Position numbers and translations under genes: made by a program | The notes under the pieces: model-generated | Told to the model about the DNA's origin: nothing | Database searches by the model: none | Seen by the model: the letters and a program-made list of their open reading frames with translations, nothing else | Shown here: positions 14,209-23,198 of the stretch, piece after piece | Numbering within the stretch: position 1 is the stretch's first letter | Layout: every line of letters starts with the position of its first letter | Assembly (NCBI RefSeq): GCF_024734665.1 | Contig: NZ_CP102931.1 | Coordinates: 4,028,001 to 4,092,000 of the forward strand | Source: Variovorax paradoxus | GTDB taxonomy: Bacteria > Pseudomonadota > Gammaproteobacteria > Burkholderiales > Burkholderiaceae_C | Direction of reading: 5' to 3' | DNA: 64,000 bases

Positions 14209-15243
14209 ATGAAACAGGCAATCTTGTCAACCACCACGCTGGACACGCCGCGTCTGCCGGCCGCCCGGGTCGCCGCGGTCAACTGGAGCGCATGCGCCGT
14301 CGGCGTGGTCGCGCTGCTTTGCGCGCCGCTCTTCCTCGGCGACTACTACCTGCACGCGATGGTCCTCGCGATGATCTTCCTGCTGCCGGCGCTGGGCCTG
14401 AATCTCATCCTGGGCTACACGGGCATGCTGTCGCTCGCGCAGGGCGTGTTCTTCGGGCTCGGTGCGTATGCGTCGGCCCTCATGTCGATCCACTTCGGCA
14501 CGCCGTTCCTGGTGAACTTCCTGGTCGCTGGCCTGGTGGCCGGGCTGGTCGCGTTGCCGCTGGGCATTCCGGCGCTGCGGCTGCGCGACACCTCCTTCGT
14601 GATGTGCACGCTCGGCATGGTGGTCATCGCGCAGATGGTGTCGAAGAACTGGATCGACCTGACGCGCGGCGACATGGGGCTGTCGGGCGTGGCCCGGCCG
14701 CGCCTGGGCTTCGGCGACTGGGTCTACACCGTCATCAAGGCGCCCGAGTACTTCTACCTGGTGCTCGCCGTTGCCGCACTGGCGGTTGCTGCGTTCGTCG
14801 CACTGATCCGCTCACCCGCCGGCCGCTGCATGGTGGCCATTCGCGACAACGAGACGCTGGCCGAATCGCTGGGCGTGCCGACCTGGACCTACAAGCTGCT
14901 GGTCTTCATGCTGAGCGCCGTCTTCGCGGGGCTCGGCGGCAGCCTCTACGCACATTTCTCGACGGTCGTGAGCCCGCTGGTCTTCCAGGCCTACTACTCC
15001 AACACCATCCTGATCATCGTGCTGGGCGGTGGTGTGGGCAAGGTGCCGGGCGCCATCATCGGAAGCTTCGTCTTCGTGGCGGTGTCCGAGGCGTTGCGCA
15101 TCACGCCGGAGCTGCGCATGGTGATCTACGGCTTCGTGCTGCTGGGGCTGGTGTTCCTGTTCCCGCAAGGTCTGGCGCCGCTGTTCCAGCGTGCGGCAGA
15201 ACGCATTGCCGGTATCGGAAAGGGGCCGCGCGATGTCCGCTGA
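14209..15243 (+). CDS. livM: ABC transporter permease LivM
   Basis: 344-residue second permease. A soluble N-terminal stretch of about 25 residues is followed by eight or more TM helices with the LivM signature LNLILGYTGMLSLAQGVFFG (residues about 64-83). The coupling helix is RSPAGRCMVAIRDNETLAES. The ATG at 14209 follows livH by 13 bases, and the 3' end overlaps livG by 11 bases, indicating translational coupling. Confidence 0.92.
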   Translation: MKQAILSTTTLDTPRLPAARVAAVNWSACAVGVVALLCAPLFLGDYYLHAMVLAMIFLLPALGLNLILGYTGMLSLAQGVFFGLGAYASALMSIHFGTPFLVNFLVAGLVAGLVALPLGIPALRLRDTSFVMCTLGMVVIAQMVSKNWIDLTRGDMGLSGVARPRLGFGDWVYTVIKAPEYFYLVLAVAALAVAAFVALIRSPAGRCMVAIRDNETLAESLGVPTWTYKLLVFMLSAVFAGLGGSLYAHFSTVVSPLVFQAYYSNTILIIVLGGGVGKVPGAIIGSFVFVAVSEALRITPELRMVIYGFVLLGLVFLFPQGLAPLFQRAAERIAGIGKGPRDVR

Positions 15244-16006
15244 ACCCGCAATGCTTCGCATCGAAGGCCTGCGCAAGAACTACGGTGCCGTCGCGGCGCT
15301 CCAGGGCGTGGACATCGAAGTCCGCCGCGGCGAGGTGATGGGGCTCATCGGCCCCAACGGCTCCGGCAAGTCGACCTTGTTCGACTGCTGCACCGGGCTG
15401 CAGCGCAGCGACTCGGGCCGCGTGCTGCTCAAGGGCGTGGACATCACCGGCTGGCCGATGAACCGCATCGCCCGCGAGGGCCGCTTTCTGCGCAGCTTCC
15501 AGAAGACGGTGGTCTTCCCCACGCTGGACTCGGAAGAGAACCTCGTGCTGGCCGGGCAGATGTCGCGCTTTCCGAACGTGCTGTCGACCTTCTGGGTCGG
15601 GCCGTCGGCCAGGAAGCGCATCAAGGCCCTGCGCGAACGCGCGAAGGAACTGATCGAGGTGACGGGACTGGCGCGCGTGGCGCACCTGCCGGCGGGCAAC
15701 ATGTCGGGCGGGCAGCAGAAGCTGCTGCAGTTCGCGTCGATGCTGATGCCCGAACCCGAGCTGATTCTGCTCGACGAACCGCTGGCGGGCATCAACCCGG
15801 TGCTCATCGAGAAGGTCATCCAGTGCATCGAGCATGCGAACCAGAAGCTGGGCGTGACCTTCGTGGTGATCGAGCACAACACCGACGTGCTGATGAACCT
15901 CAGCCACCGCGTGGTCGTGCTGCACCAGGGCGCCAAGCTGGCCGACGCCACGCCGGAAGAAGTCGTTCGCAACCCGGAGGTCATCGAGGCCTACCTCGGC
16001 GGTTGA
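15233..16006 (+). CDS. livG: ABC transporter ATPase LivG
   Basis: 257-residue cytoplasmic ATPase. It shows Walker A GPNGSGKST, the ABC signature NMSGGQQK, Walker B LILLDEPLAGINP and the switch His in VIEHNTDVLMNLS. The ATG at 15233 lies inside the end of livM. The second half contains IEAYLGG, the typical LivG terminus. Confidence 0.93.
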   Translation: MSAEPAMLRIEGLRKNYGAVAALQGVDIEVRRGEVMGLIGPNGSGKSTLFDCCTGLQRSDSGRVLLKGVDITGWPMNRIAREGRFLRSFQKTVVFPTLDSEENLVLAGQMSRFPNVLSTFWVGPSARKRIKALRERAKELIEVTGLARVAHLPAGNMSGGQQKLLQFASMLMPEPELILLDEPLAGINPVLIEKVIQCIEHANQKLGVTFVVIEHNTDVLMNLSHRVVVLHQGAKLADATPEEVVRNPEVIEAYLGG

Positions 16007-16023
16007 CACGAAAGAACAGCATC

Positions 16024-16752
16024 ATGGAACTCGAAATCGACAACCTCCGCGCCGGCTACGGCCATCTGGACATCCTGCACGGCGTGGACCTGAAGATCCG
16101 GCACGGCGAATTCGTCACGCTGCTGGGGCCCAACGGGGCTGGCAAGTCGACGCTGCTGAAGTCGCTCTTCGGCATGACCACCCACAAGGGCGGCGCGATC
16201 CGCTGGAAGGGCAAGGACATCGCGGGCCTGCGCCCGCAGGCGATGCTCGGCCACGGCATTGCCTACGTGCCGCAGGGCCGCTGCAACTTCCAGCTGATGT
16301 CCATCGACGAGAACCTCGAGATGGCGGCCTACACCATCAAGGGCGGCGACCTGAAGGGCGAGCGCGAGTACGTCTACGACCTCTTCCCCATTCTGCGCAA
16401 GCGCCGCAACGAGCTCGCCGGCAACATGTCCGGCGGCGAACAGCAGCTGCTCGAAATGGCCATGGCCGTGCTGCGCCGCCCCGAGATCCTGCTGGTGGAC
16501 GAGCCCTCGGTCGGCCTCTCGCCGCAGGCGATCACGCTGGTCTTCAACGAACTCAAGCGCCTGCACAAGGGCGGCCGAACCATCCTGCTGGTCGAGCAGA
16601 ACACCCGCAAGGCCATGGAGGCCGCAGAGCGCGCCGTGGTGCTGCGCCTGGGCAAGGTCATCTGGGACAGCCCGGTCGAGACGCTGAGCACCGCCGACCT
16701 GGGCGAACTGTTCATGACGGGCAGGCGCGCATCCGACGCGGCCACTGCCTGA
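16024..16752 (+). CDS. livF: ABC transporter ATPase LivF
   Basis: 242-residue ATPase with Walker A GPNGAGKST, signature NMSGGEQQ, Walker B ILLVDEPSVGLSP and LVEQNTRKAMEAAERAVVL. The frame opens upstream inside livG, but LivF similarity starts at the ATG at 16024 (MELEIDNLRAGYG), 17 bases after the livG stop. It completes a full five-component importer. Confidence 0.93.
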   Translation: MELEIDNLRAGYGHLDILHGVDLKIRHGEFVTLLGPNGAGKSTLLKSLFGMTTHKGGAIRWKGKDIAGLRPQAMLGHGIAYVPQGRCNFQLMSIDENLEMAAYTIKGGDLKGEREYVYDLFPILRKRRNELAGNMSGGEQQLLEMAMAVLRRPEILLVDEPSVGLSPQAITLVFNELKRLHKGGRTILLVEQNTRKAMEAAERAVVLRLGKVIWDSPVETLSTADLGELFMTGRRASDAATA

Positions 16753-16793
16753 GCACCACACATCTCAACCGAACACTCAAGGAGCTGAAAGGC

Positions 16794-18884
16794 ATGAAAC
16801 TGGCATTTGACACGGGTGGCACGTTCACCGACTTCGCGATGACGGAAGACGACGGCACCATCCTGCTGCACAAGGTTTTGAGCACGCCCGACGCGCCCGC
16901 ACGCGCCGTGCTCCAGGGCGTGGACGAGCTGCTGGCCAAGGTGCGGGCCCGCGATGGCGGCAAGGCCAAAGGCAACGGCCAGCTGCAGATCCTTGGCGCG
17001 ACCACGGTCGTGACCAACGCGGTGCTGGAACGCCGCGGCGTGCACACCGCCTTCATCACCACCGACGGCTTCCAGGACATGCTGCGCATTCGCACGGAGG
17101 GGCGCTACGACCTGTACGACCTGCGCATCCAGTACCCCGATCCGCTGGTGTCGCGCGAGCTGTGCTTCGGCGTGGAAGAGCGCATTGCCGCGGACGGCAC
17201 GGTGATCAAGGCGCTCGACGAAGACGGCGTGCGCACCATCGCCCGCGTGCTGCTCGACAAGAAGGTGGAGTCGGTGGCCGTGTGCCTGCTGCACGCCTAC
17301 AAGTACGCGCAGCACGAGCGGCGCGTGGCGGAGATCCTGGCCGAGGTCGCGCCGGGCATCTCGGTCTCGCTGTCTTCGACGGTGTGCCCCGAAGTGCGTG
17401 AATACGACCGCGCCTCGACCACCGTCGTCAACGCCTACACGCGGCCGATGATGGTCGGGCACGTGAACCACCTCGAGCGCGAGCTGTCGCAGCGTGGCGT
17501 CGAAGGGCAGCTGCTCTGGATGACTTCGAGCGGCGGCGTGGTGCCGAGCTCTTCAGCCTCGCGCACGCCGGTGCGGTTGATCGAATCGGGGCCGGCCGCT
17601 GGCGCCGTGGCGGCGGCGGACTATGCGCGCCAGGCCGGCGAGTCGAGCGTGCTGTCGTTCGACATGGGCGGCACGACCGCCAAGCTGTGCCTGATTCCGA
17701 ACGGCCAGCCCATGGTGGCCAACGACCTCGAAGTGGCCCGCCACGAGCGCTTCCGCAAGGGCAGCGGCTTTCCTCTCAAGATCCAGTCGATCCACATGAT
17801 CGAGATCGGCGCGGGCGGCGGCAGCATCGCGGCGCGCAACAAGCTCGGCCTGCTGGGCGTGGGGCCTCGCAGCGCGGCTGCGGCGCCGGGGCCGGCCTGC
17901 TACGGGCGCGGCGGCACGGAGCCGACGGTGACCGATGCCGACCTGCTGCTGGGCTACCTGAACGAAAACTCCTTCCTGGGCGGTGACTTCGCGCTCGACA
18001 AGCCCGCCGCCGAATCGGCGATGGCACGGCTCGCGAAGGAGCTCGGCATTTCGCTCGAGCGCTGCGCCTGGGGCATCCACGATATGGTCAACGAGAGCAT
18101 GGCCGAGGCCGCCTCGATGCAGGCCACCGACAGCGGCGTCGACCCGCGCGCGCTGCCGCTGATCGCCTTCGGTGGGGCCGGCCCGGTGCATGCCTACGGC
18201 GTGGCCCGCAAGCTGGGCATCCGCAAAGTGATCTGCCCGCTGGGCGCCGGTGTTACCTCAGCCATCGGGCTGCTGGGCGCGCCGGTGGCGGCGGACCTGT
18301 CGGCAAGCCTGCCGATGCGCATCTCGGCGTGGAATCCGAGCGCGGTGAACGTGGTGAAGGCCACCCTCGCCGACCAGGGGCGCGAAGTGGTGCTGGCGAG
18401 CAAGGTGCCGGTGGACCACATCAGCTACTCGTACACCGTGGACATGCGCCACGTGGGCCAGGGCTATGAAATCTCGGTGCCGCTGCCGGAGCTGGACCCG
18501 GCGGACCCGAAGTTCATCGAGGAGCTGCTGGCCCGCTTCCATGCCAACTACGTGGCCCTGTACGGCCGCGGCGTCAGCGGCACCGACGCGGAGGTCATCA
18601 CCTGGCGCGTGCGTGCCAGCGGGCCGAAGGCGCCGGTCTCGCTCGCAAGCCTGCGCGGCGAGTCGAATGTGGCGCGCGATGCACGCAAGGGCACGCGGCC
18701 GGTCTTCTTCCCGGAGCTCGGCAAGTACGTCGACACGCCGGTCTACGACCACTATGCGCTGGTGCCCGGCGTTCCGGTCGAGGGGCCGGCGATCATCGAG
18801 CAGCGCGAGTCGACCGTGGTGATGGGGCCCAATGCCAGCGCCTCGCTCGATGCCCAACACAACCTGATCATGCTTTTGTCCTGA
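16794..18884 (+). CDS. hyuA: Hydantoinase/oxoprolinase family subunit A
   Basis: 696-residue ASKHA-fold subunit of the ATP-dependent hydantoinase/5-oxoprolinase/acetone-carboxylase superfamily. Phosphate-binding loops are visible at the N-terminus (FDTGGTFTDF) and in the second domain (SFDMGGTTAKLCLI). GATTVVTNAVLERRG (near 63-77), MIEIGAGGGSIAARN and AFGGAGPVHAYGVA are also family signatures. The ATG at 16794 follows AAGGAGCTGAAA. It is paired with hyuB 12 bases downstream. The reaction is expected to be ATP-driven opening of a cyclic amide (or carboxylation), but the substrate cannot be read from sequence. Confidence 0.92.
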   Translation: MKLAFDTGGTFTDFAMTEDDGTILLHKVLSTPDAPARAVLQGVDELLAKVRARDGGKAKGNGQLQILGATTVVTNAVLERRGVHTAFITTDGFQDMLRIRTEGRYDLYDLRIQYPDPLVSRELCFGVEERIAADGTVIKALDEDGVRTIARVLLDKKVESVAVCLLHAYKYAQHERRVAEILAEVAPGISVSLSSTVCPEVREYDRASTTVVNAYTRPMMVGHVNHLERELSQRGVEGQLLWMTSSGGVVPSSSASRTPVRLIESGPAAGAVAAADYARQAGESSVLSFDMGGTTAKLCLIPNGQPMVANDLEVARHERFRKGSGFPLKIQSIHMIEIGAGGGSIAARNKLGLLGVGPRSAAAAPGPACYGRGGTEPTVTDADLLLGYLNENSFLGGDFALDKPAAESAMARLAKELGISLERCAWGIHDMVNESMAEAASMQATDSGVDPRALPLIAFGGAGPVHAYGVARKLGIRKVICPLGAGVTSAIGLLGAPVAADLSASLPMRISAWNPSAVNVVKATLADQGREVVLASKVPVDHISYSYTVDMRHVGQGYEISVPLPELDPADPKFIEELLARFHANYVALYGRGVSGTDAEVITWRVRASGPKAPVSLASLRGESNVARDARKGTRPVFFPELGKYVDTPVYDHYALVPGVPVEGPAIIEQRESTVVMGPNASASLDAQHNLIMLLS

Positions 18885-18896
18885 GGTCTTCTTGCC

Positions 18897-20585
18897 ATGT
18901 CCATGCTCAAACCCGACTTCAACGACCCGATCACCCTGCAGGTGATGTGGGACCGCCTGGTCTTCATTGCCGACCAGGCCGACAGCGCGCTTGGCCGCAC
19001 GGCTTTCTCGCCCATCGTGCGCGAGAACCACGACTACGTGAACGTGCTGCTCGACGCCAAGGGGCGCGCGCTCGCGCAGTGCACCTGGTCGATTCCGGTG
19101 TTCATCACCACGCTGCCGATGGCGGCGCAGAACTACTTCCTCAAGGCCTTTCCGCCCGAGTCGCTGGAGCCCGGCGACGTGCTGGCCACCAACGACCCGG
19201 TGATCGGCACCGGCCACCTGCCGGACATGGTCATGCTCACGCCGATCTTTCGCAAGGGAAAGATCGTGGGCTACGCGGGCAGCATCGCCCACCTGCCGGA
19301 CATCGGCGGCCGGCCGCAGTCGCCCGACTCGACCGACATGTTCGAGGAAGGCATCCGCATTCCGATGCTCAAGCTGTTCAAGGCCGGCAAGCCGAACACC
19401 GACGTGTTCTCCGTCATCGAGGCCAGCGTGCGCCTGCCGCACGAGGTGCGCGGCGACATCCAGAGCATGGTGGCCGCCAACGAGGTGATGAGCCGCGAGC
19501 TCACGCGCTTCATGGACGAATACGGCCTCGAAGACTGCGACGGCCTGGGCGAGGCAATCTTCAGCCGCTCGGAGCGCCACATGCGCAAGGCCATCGCGGC
19601 CTGGCCGAACGGCAGCTACAAGGCCGACATGACGATCGACGGCTTCGAATCCGACGTGAAGCTGTGCGTGAGCGTGGAGGTGCGCGACGACTCGATCCAC
19701 GTCGACTACACCGGCACCTCGCCCGAGGTGGCGCGCGGCATCAACGTGGTGCCGCACTACCGCGTGGCGCACAGCGTGTATGCGCTGAAATGCCTGCTCG
19801 ACCCGGAGACGCCGAACAACGAAGGCTGCATGGTCGCGCTGACCGACTCGGCGCCGGCAGGCTCCATCCTCAACCCGCGGCCGCACGCGGCGGGTGCGGC
19901 GCGCAACCTCGTGGGCCATTGCATTCCGAGCCTGATCTTCAAGGCGCTGCAGCACGTGGTGCCCGATGGTGCGATGGGCGACAGCGGCGGCGCGCCGATC
20001 TGGGGCATCAACTGCCAGGGCCAGCGCTCCGACGGCACGGCCTACGGCAGTGCGCAGAACTTTCATGGCGGACAAGGCGGACGCTCGTCGATGGACGGCC
20101 TGGACACGCTGAGCTTTCCGTCCAACTGCCGCGTGACGCCGATCGAGATGTACGAGCTCGCGGTGCCCGTGCTCACCGAATGCAAGGAGCTCATTCCGGA
20201 CTCGGGCGGCCCCGGCAAGTTTCGCGGCGGGCTGGGCCAGCGCGGCGTGATCCGCAACCTGTCGGACCGCGAGATGAACATCTACCTGAGCACCGAGCAT
20301 GTGAAGTACCCCTGCCTTGGCGTGCTGGGCGGCCAGGCCGGACGCAATGGCGCGGTGCTGCACGACGGCAAGGCCGTGTTCCCGAAGGGCCGGCTGGTGC
20401 TGGCGCCGGGCGAGCGCCTGACGATCGAGCTGCCGGGCGGCGGCGGCTGGGGCGATGCGCAGCAGCGCTCGCGCGATCTGGTTGAAGACGACTTACGCCA
20501 GGGCCTCGTCAGCATGGCCGGCGCGCAGGTCGACTATGGGTACGAGGCCGAGGCGAGCGCCGAAACGCAGAAGGCGGTGGCGTGA
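18897..20585 (+). CDS. hyuB: Hydantoinase/oxoprolinase family subunit B
   Basis: 562-residue partner of HyuA. Family blocks include DPITLQVMWDRLVFIADQAD at the start, RENHDYVNVLLDAKGRAL, LATNDPVIGTGHLPDMVMLT, and the C-terminal GGRSSMDGLDTLSFPSNCRV and ELPGGGGWGDAQQRS. Length is usual for HyuB. The stop overlaps the SDR start (TGATG), so hyuA, hyuB, SDR and aldolase are one translationally linked block. Confidence 0.92.
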   Translation: MSMLKPDFNDPITLQVMWDRLVFIADQADSALGRTAFSPIVRENHDYVNVLLDAKGRALAQCTWSIPVFITTLPMAAQNYFLKAFPPESLEPGDVLATNDPVIGTGHLPDMVMLTPIFRKGKIVGYAGSIAHLPDIGGRPQSPDSTDMFEEGIRIPMLKLFKAGKPNTDVFSVIEASVRLPHEVRGDIQSMVAANEVMSRELTRFMDEYGLEDCDGLGEAIFSRSERHMRKAIAAWPNGSYKADMTIDGFESDVKLCVSVEVRDDSIHVDYTGTSPEVARGINVVPHYRVAHSVYALKCLLDPETPNNEGCMVALTDSAPAGSILNPRPHAAGAARNLVGHCIPSLIFKALQHVVPDGAMGDSGGAPIWGINCQGQRSDGTAYGSAQNFHGGQGGRSSMDGLDTLSFPSNCRVTPIEMYELAVPVLTECKELIPDSGGPGKFRGGLGQRGVIRNLSDREMNIYLSTEHVKYPCLGVLGGQAGRNGAVLHDGKAVFPKGRLVLAPGERLTIELPGGGGWGDAQQRSRDLVEDDLRQGLVSMAGAQVDYGYEAEASAETQKAVA

Positions 20586-21385
20586 TGGCCGGCGCACTGA
20601 AGGGACAGGTGGCCCTCGTGACAGGCGGCGGCTCCGGCATCGGCCGCTCCACCGCGCTGATGCTTGCCGCCGAGGGCGCACGCGTCGTCGTGATGGGTCG
20701 CAGGCTTGAACCGCTGCAGGCGGTGGTCGAAGAGATCCGAAGCGCCGGTGGCGAAGCCTGGGCGCGCCAGGCCGATCTGCAGCAGCGCGAACAACTGCTG
20801 GAGCTTGTGCAGTGGACCGGGAAAGAGGTCGGCCCCATCGGCATCCTCGTCAACAACGCGGGCCTCACGAGCCGCGTGCGCAACATCCGCTGGATCGAGC
20901 CGGACGACTGGGAGTCGGCGGTGTCGGTCAACCTGACGGCGGTCTACGTGCTGATCCAGGCCGTGCTGCCCGGCATGCTCGCGGCCGGTGCCGGCACCAT
21001 CGTCACCGTGTCATCACTGGCTGCCGTGCGCCCGAACCTGCTGGGCGGTGCTCCCTACGGCGCGGCGAAGGCGGCGGTGACGAACCTGATGGGCTTCGTG
21101 CACGGCACCTTCCGCAACAACAACATCCGCTCCACGACCATCCTGCCTGGTGAGGTCGACACGCCCATCATGGACACACGCGTGCGCCCGCCGAGCGCCG
21201 AAGAGCGCGCCGCCATGGTCGCGCCCGACGACGTGGCGCGCGCCATATTGCTGGCCTGCACGCTGCCGCAGGGCACCACCATCGAGCAGCTGGTGATCAG
21301 CCCGACCCGCGCGCGCGACCAGGGCCCCGACATCGAAATCAGCCGCTGGCTCGGCGCCCCCGACGGAACACCCGGCAAACCCTGA
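20585..21385 (+). CDS. SDR family NAD(P)-dependent oxidoreductase
   Basis: 266-residue short-chain dehydrogenase/reductase. It has the cofactor loop TGGGSGIGRST (residues about 13-23), NNAG in the fourth strand, the catalytic Ser in VTVSSLAAV and the YGAAK active-site pair. VVVMGRRLE, with Arg after the second strand, suggests NADP(H) preference. The start is the ATG at 20585, overlapping hyuB; a GTG one codon earlier is possible. In the operon it probably oxidises or reduces an intermediate between HyuAB and the aldolase. Confidence 0.88.
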   Translation: MAGALKGQVALVTGGGSGIGRSTALMLAAEGARVVVMGRRLEPLQAVVEEIRSAGGEAWARQADLQQREQLLELVQWTGKEVGPIGILVNNAGLTSRVRNIRWIEPDDWESAVSVNLTAVYVLIQAVLPGMLAAGAGTIVTVSSLAAVRPNLLGGAPYGAAKAAVTNLMGFVHGTFRNNNIRSTTILPGEVDTPIMDTRVRPPSAEERAAMVAPDDVARAILLACTLPQGTTIEQLVISPTRARDQGPDIEISRWLGAPDGTPGKP

Positions 21386-21397
21386 ACGAGACGAAGC

Positions 21398-22120
21398 ATG
21401 AGCGACACCCTTCATCAACGCCTGGCACGCGGCGACTCCGTGCTGATGGTCAACCCCAACCATGTGTCCCCCACGCTGTGCGAGAAGCTCGTGCGCTCGG
21501 GCGCGGACTCGGTCTTCATCGACTGCGAGCACGGCCTGGCCAGCTTCGAGGACATCCACCACATGGCCAAGGCCGCGCGCTATGCCGGCGGCTTCGGCAT
21601 CGTGCGCCCGCAGAACCAGGAGCGCTCCACCATCACGCGCTGCCTCAATGCGGGTGCGGACGGCGTGATGGTGCCGCTGATCCACACCGCGGACATCGCC
21701 CGCCAGGTGGTGCACACCTTCCGCTATGCCTGCCCCGACGACCATGCGACGAAGCTGCTGGTCGGCATGGTGGAGTCGGTCGAGGCGGTGCGCAACCTCG
21801 ACGAGATCCTGGCGGTCGAAGGCATCGACGTGTTCTTCGTCGGGCCTGGCGACCTGTCGCAGTCGATGGGCTACTCGCCCGCTGTGGCACCGGGCAAGCG
21901 CCGCCCGCAACCTGCGCTCGACCTGGTCGACCAGACGCTGCAGCGCATTCGCGCGGCAGGAAAAATCGCGGGCACGCTGGTCGTGAAGCAGGATGTCGAG
22001 CACCTGGTGTCGATGGGTGCGCAGCTGCTGTACTACCACGCGGACCCCTTCGTGACGGAAGGCGTGGCGGCGATGCGCAATCTGTCGCAGCCGGTGGCGG
22101 CCGTCGCCGACGCGCACTGA
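21398..22120 (+). CDS. HpcH/HpaI family aldolase/citrate lyase-type protein
   Basis: 240-residue class II (metal-dependent) pyruvate-type aldolase. Hallmarks are FIDCEHGLASFEDIHHMAKA (near 39-58), LNAGADGVMVPLIHT, the metal-binding Glu in LVGMVESVEAVRNLDEIL, and the second metal carboxylate in FFVGPGDLSQSMGY. It is the last gene of the liv-hyu operon, 12 bases after the SDR, and converges with a LysR gene. The likely role is retro-aldol cleavage of an oxo-acid produced from the imported compound. Confidence 0.9.
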   Translation: MSDTLHQRLARGDSVLMVNPNHVSPTLCEKLVRSGADSVFIDCEHGLASFEDIHHMAKAARYAGGFGIVRPQNQERSTITRCLNAGADGVMVPLIHTADIARQVVHTFRYACPDDHATKLLVGMVESVEAVRNLDEILAVEGIDVFFVGPGDLSQSMGYSPAVAPGKRRPQPALDLVDQTLQRIRAAGKIAGTLVVKQDVEHLVSMGAQLLYYHADPFVTEGVAAMRNLSQPVAAVADAH

Positions 22121-22131
22121 CACTCGGAAGA

Positions 22132-23100
22132 TCAGGGCTGCGGTAACGCGACTTCCGGTGCGCGGATGCCCGCGAGCCGCCCGGCCGCGAACAGGTTGTC
22201 GATCTGCGCCCGGAGAATCTCCAGCACGGCGCGCGCCTGGTCGGACATCAGCAGGTGGTCCGGCACGCACAGCGACACGGTGGCCTGCAGCGCAGGCTCG
22301 ACGATCCTGCGGATCACCGGCGGGTTCGCGGCCGGCGGAAAGTCGGCCAGCGCCGAAGGCAGGATGGTCGCACCCACGCCCGCCTGGATTGCCTGGCGCA
22401 GCGTTTCGGCGGATTCGATCTCGGCGCGGATGTTCGGCACCACGCCAATGCGGGCGAAGGCCTCGTCGACCATCCGCCGCAGGAAGTGCATGCGGCTCGG
22501 CAGCAGCAGGTCGATGCCGGCCAATGCGCGCAGGGCGATGGTCTGGTCGTCGTTCTGCTCCAGCTCCATGCCCGGCGGGGCGATCAGGAACAGGTCTTCG
22601 GTCAAAAGCGGCTGCAGCGTAAGGCCCTTCATGGGGCTGCCCGCGTAGATGATGGCCATGTCCAGGCGCCCGGTCATCACCATCTCGCTCAGCACCAGGC
22701 CGAAGTTGTCGTTGATGAACAGGTTGACGCCCGGGTATGCGCTGCGCACTGCCTGCAGCAGCGGCATCGACAGCGCCGAAGCCGTGCTGTAGGTGGCCAG
22801 CCCGACCGAGACAGGGCCCGAGATGAAGCTCTCGTCCGTGCGGTTCATCAGTTCGCGCTCCACCTGCTCCAGGTGGCTCAGCATGATCTGTGCATGGCGG
22901 TAGAGCTCGTTGCCTGCAGCGGTGGGTGTCACCCCTGCGTTGGAGCGGTTCAGCAGCTTGTGCTTGAAGTGCTCTTCGAGTGAAGCGATGTGCTGGCTCA
23001 ATGCCGGTTGCGCAACGCTCAACTGCGCGGCGGCCGCGGATAGGCTGCGCGCATCAACCGCAGTCACGAAGCTCTTGAGGGTCTTGAAATTTACCGTCAT
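22132..23100 (-). CDS. LysR-family regulator (Nac-like)
   Basis: 322-residue LysR protein: N-terminal winged helix (LSAAAAQLSVAQPALSQHIA, residues about 20-39) and a periplasmic-binding-protein-like effector domain from about 90. It is about the usual length with a slightly long C-terminus. It converges with the aldolase gene and diverges from a second LysR gene only 98 bases away. The two proteins are clear paralogues, sharing VAQPALSQ, TEDL and GVGATILP in the same order. It is the likely controller of the liv-hyu operon, by position. Confidence 0.9.
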   Translation of the reverse strand: MTVNFKTLKSFVTAVDARSLSAAAAQLSVAQPALSQHIASLEEHFKHKLLNRSNAGVTPTAAGNELYRHAQIMLSHLEQVERELMNRTDESFISGPVSVGLATYSTASALSMPLLQAVRSAYPGVNLFINDNFGLVLSEMVMTGRLDMAIIYAGSPMKGLTLQPLLTEDLFLIAPPGMELEQNDDQTIALRALAGIDLLLPSRMHFLRRMVDEAFARIGVVPNIRAEIESAETLRQAIQAGVGATILPSALADFPPAANPPVIRRIVEPALQATVSLCVPDHLLMSDQARAVLEILRAQIDNLFAAGRLAGIRAPEVALPQP

Positions 23101-23198
23101 GGGAAGTCGGGTGCGAACTGATCGTAACCCCGGTTGACGCTGCCAACGCGTGGCTCGATGCTTGCTTGCAAACAGAACAGCAAGACGACGGAGACCCG

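Noticed and set aside
13230..14282. 350-residue minus-strand frame opposite livH
   Set aside because: Antisense shadow of a gene with full membrane-permease signatures; Asp/His/Ala-rich with no motif.
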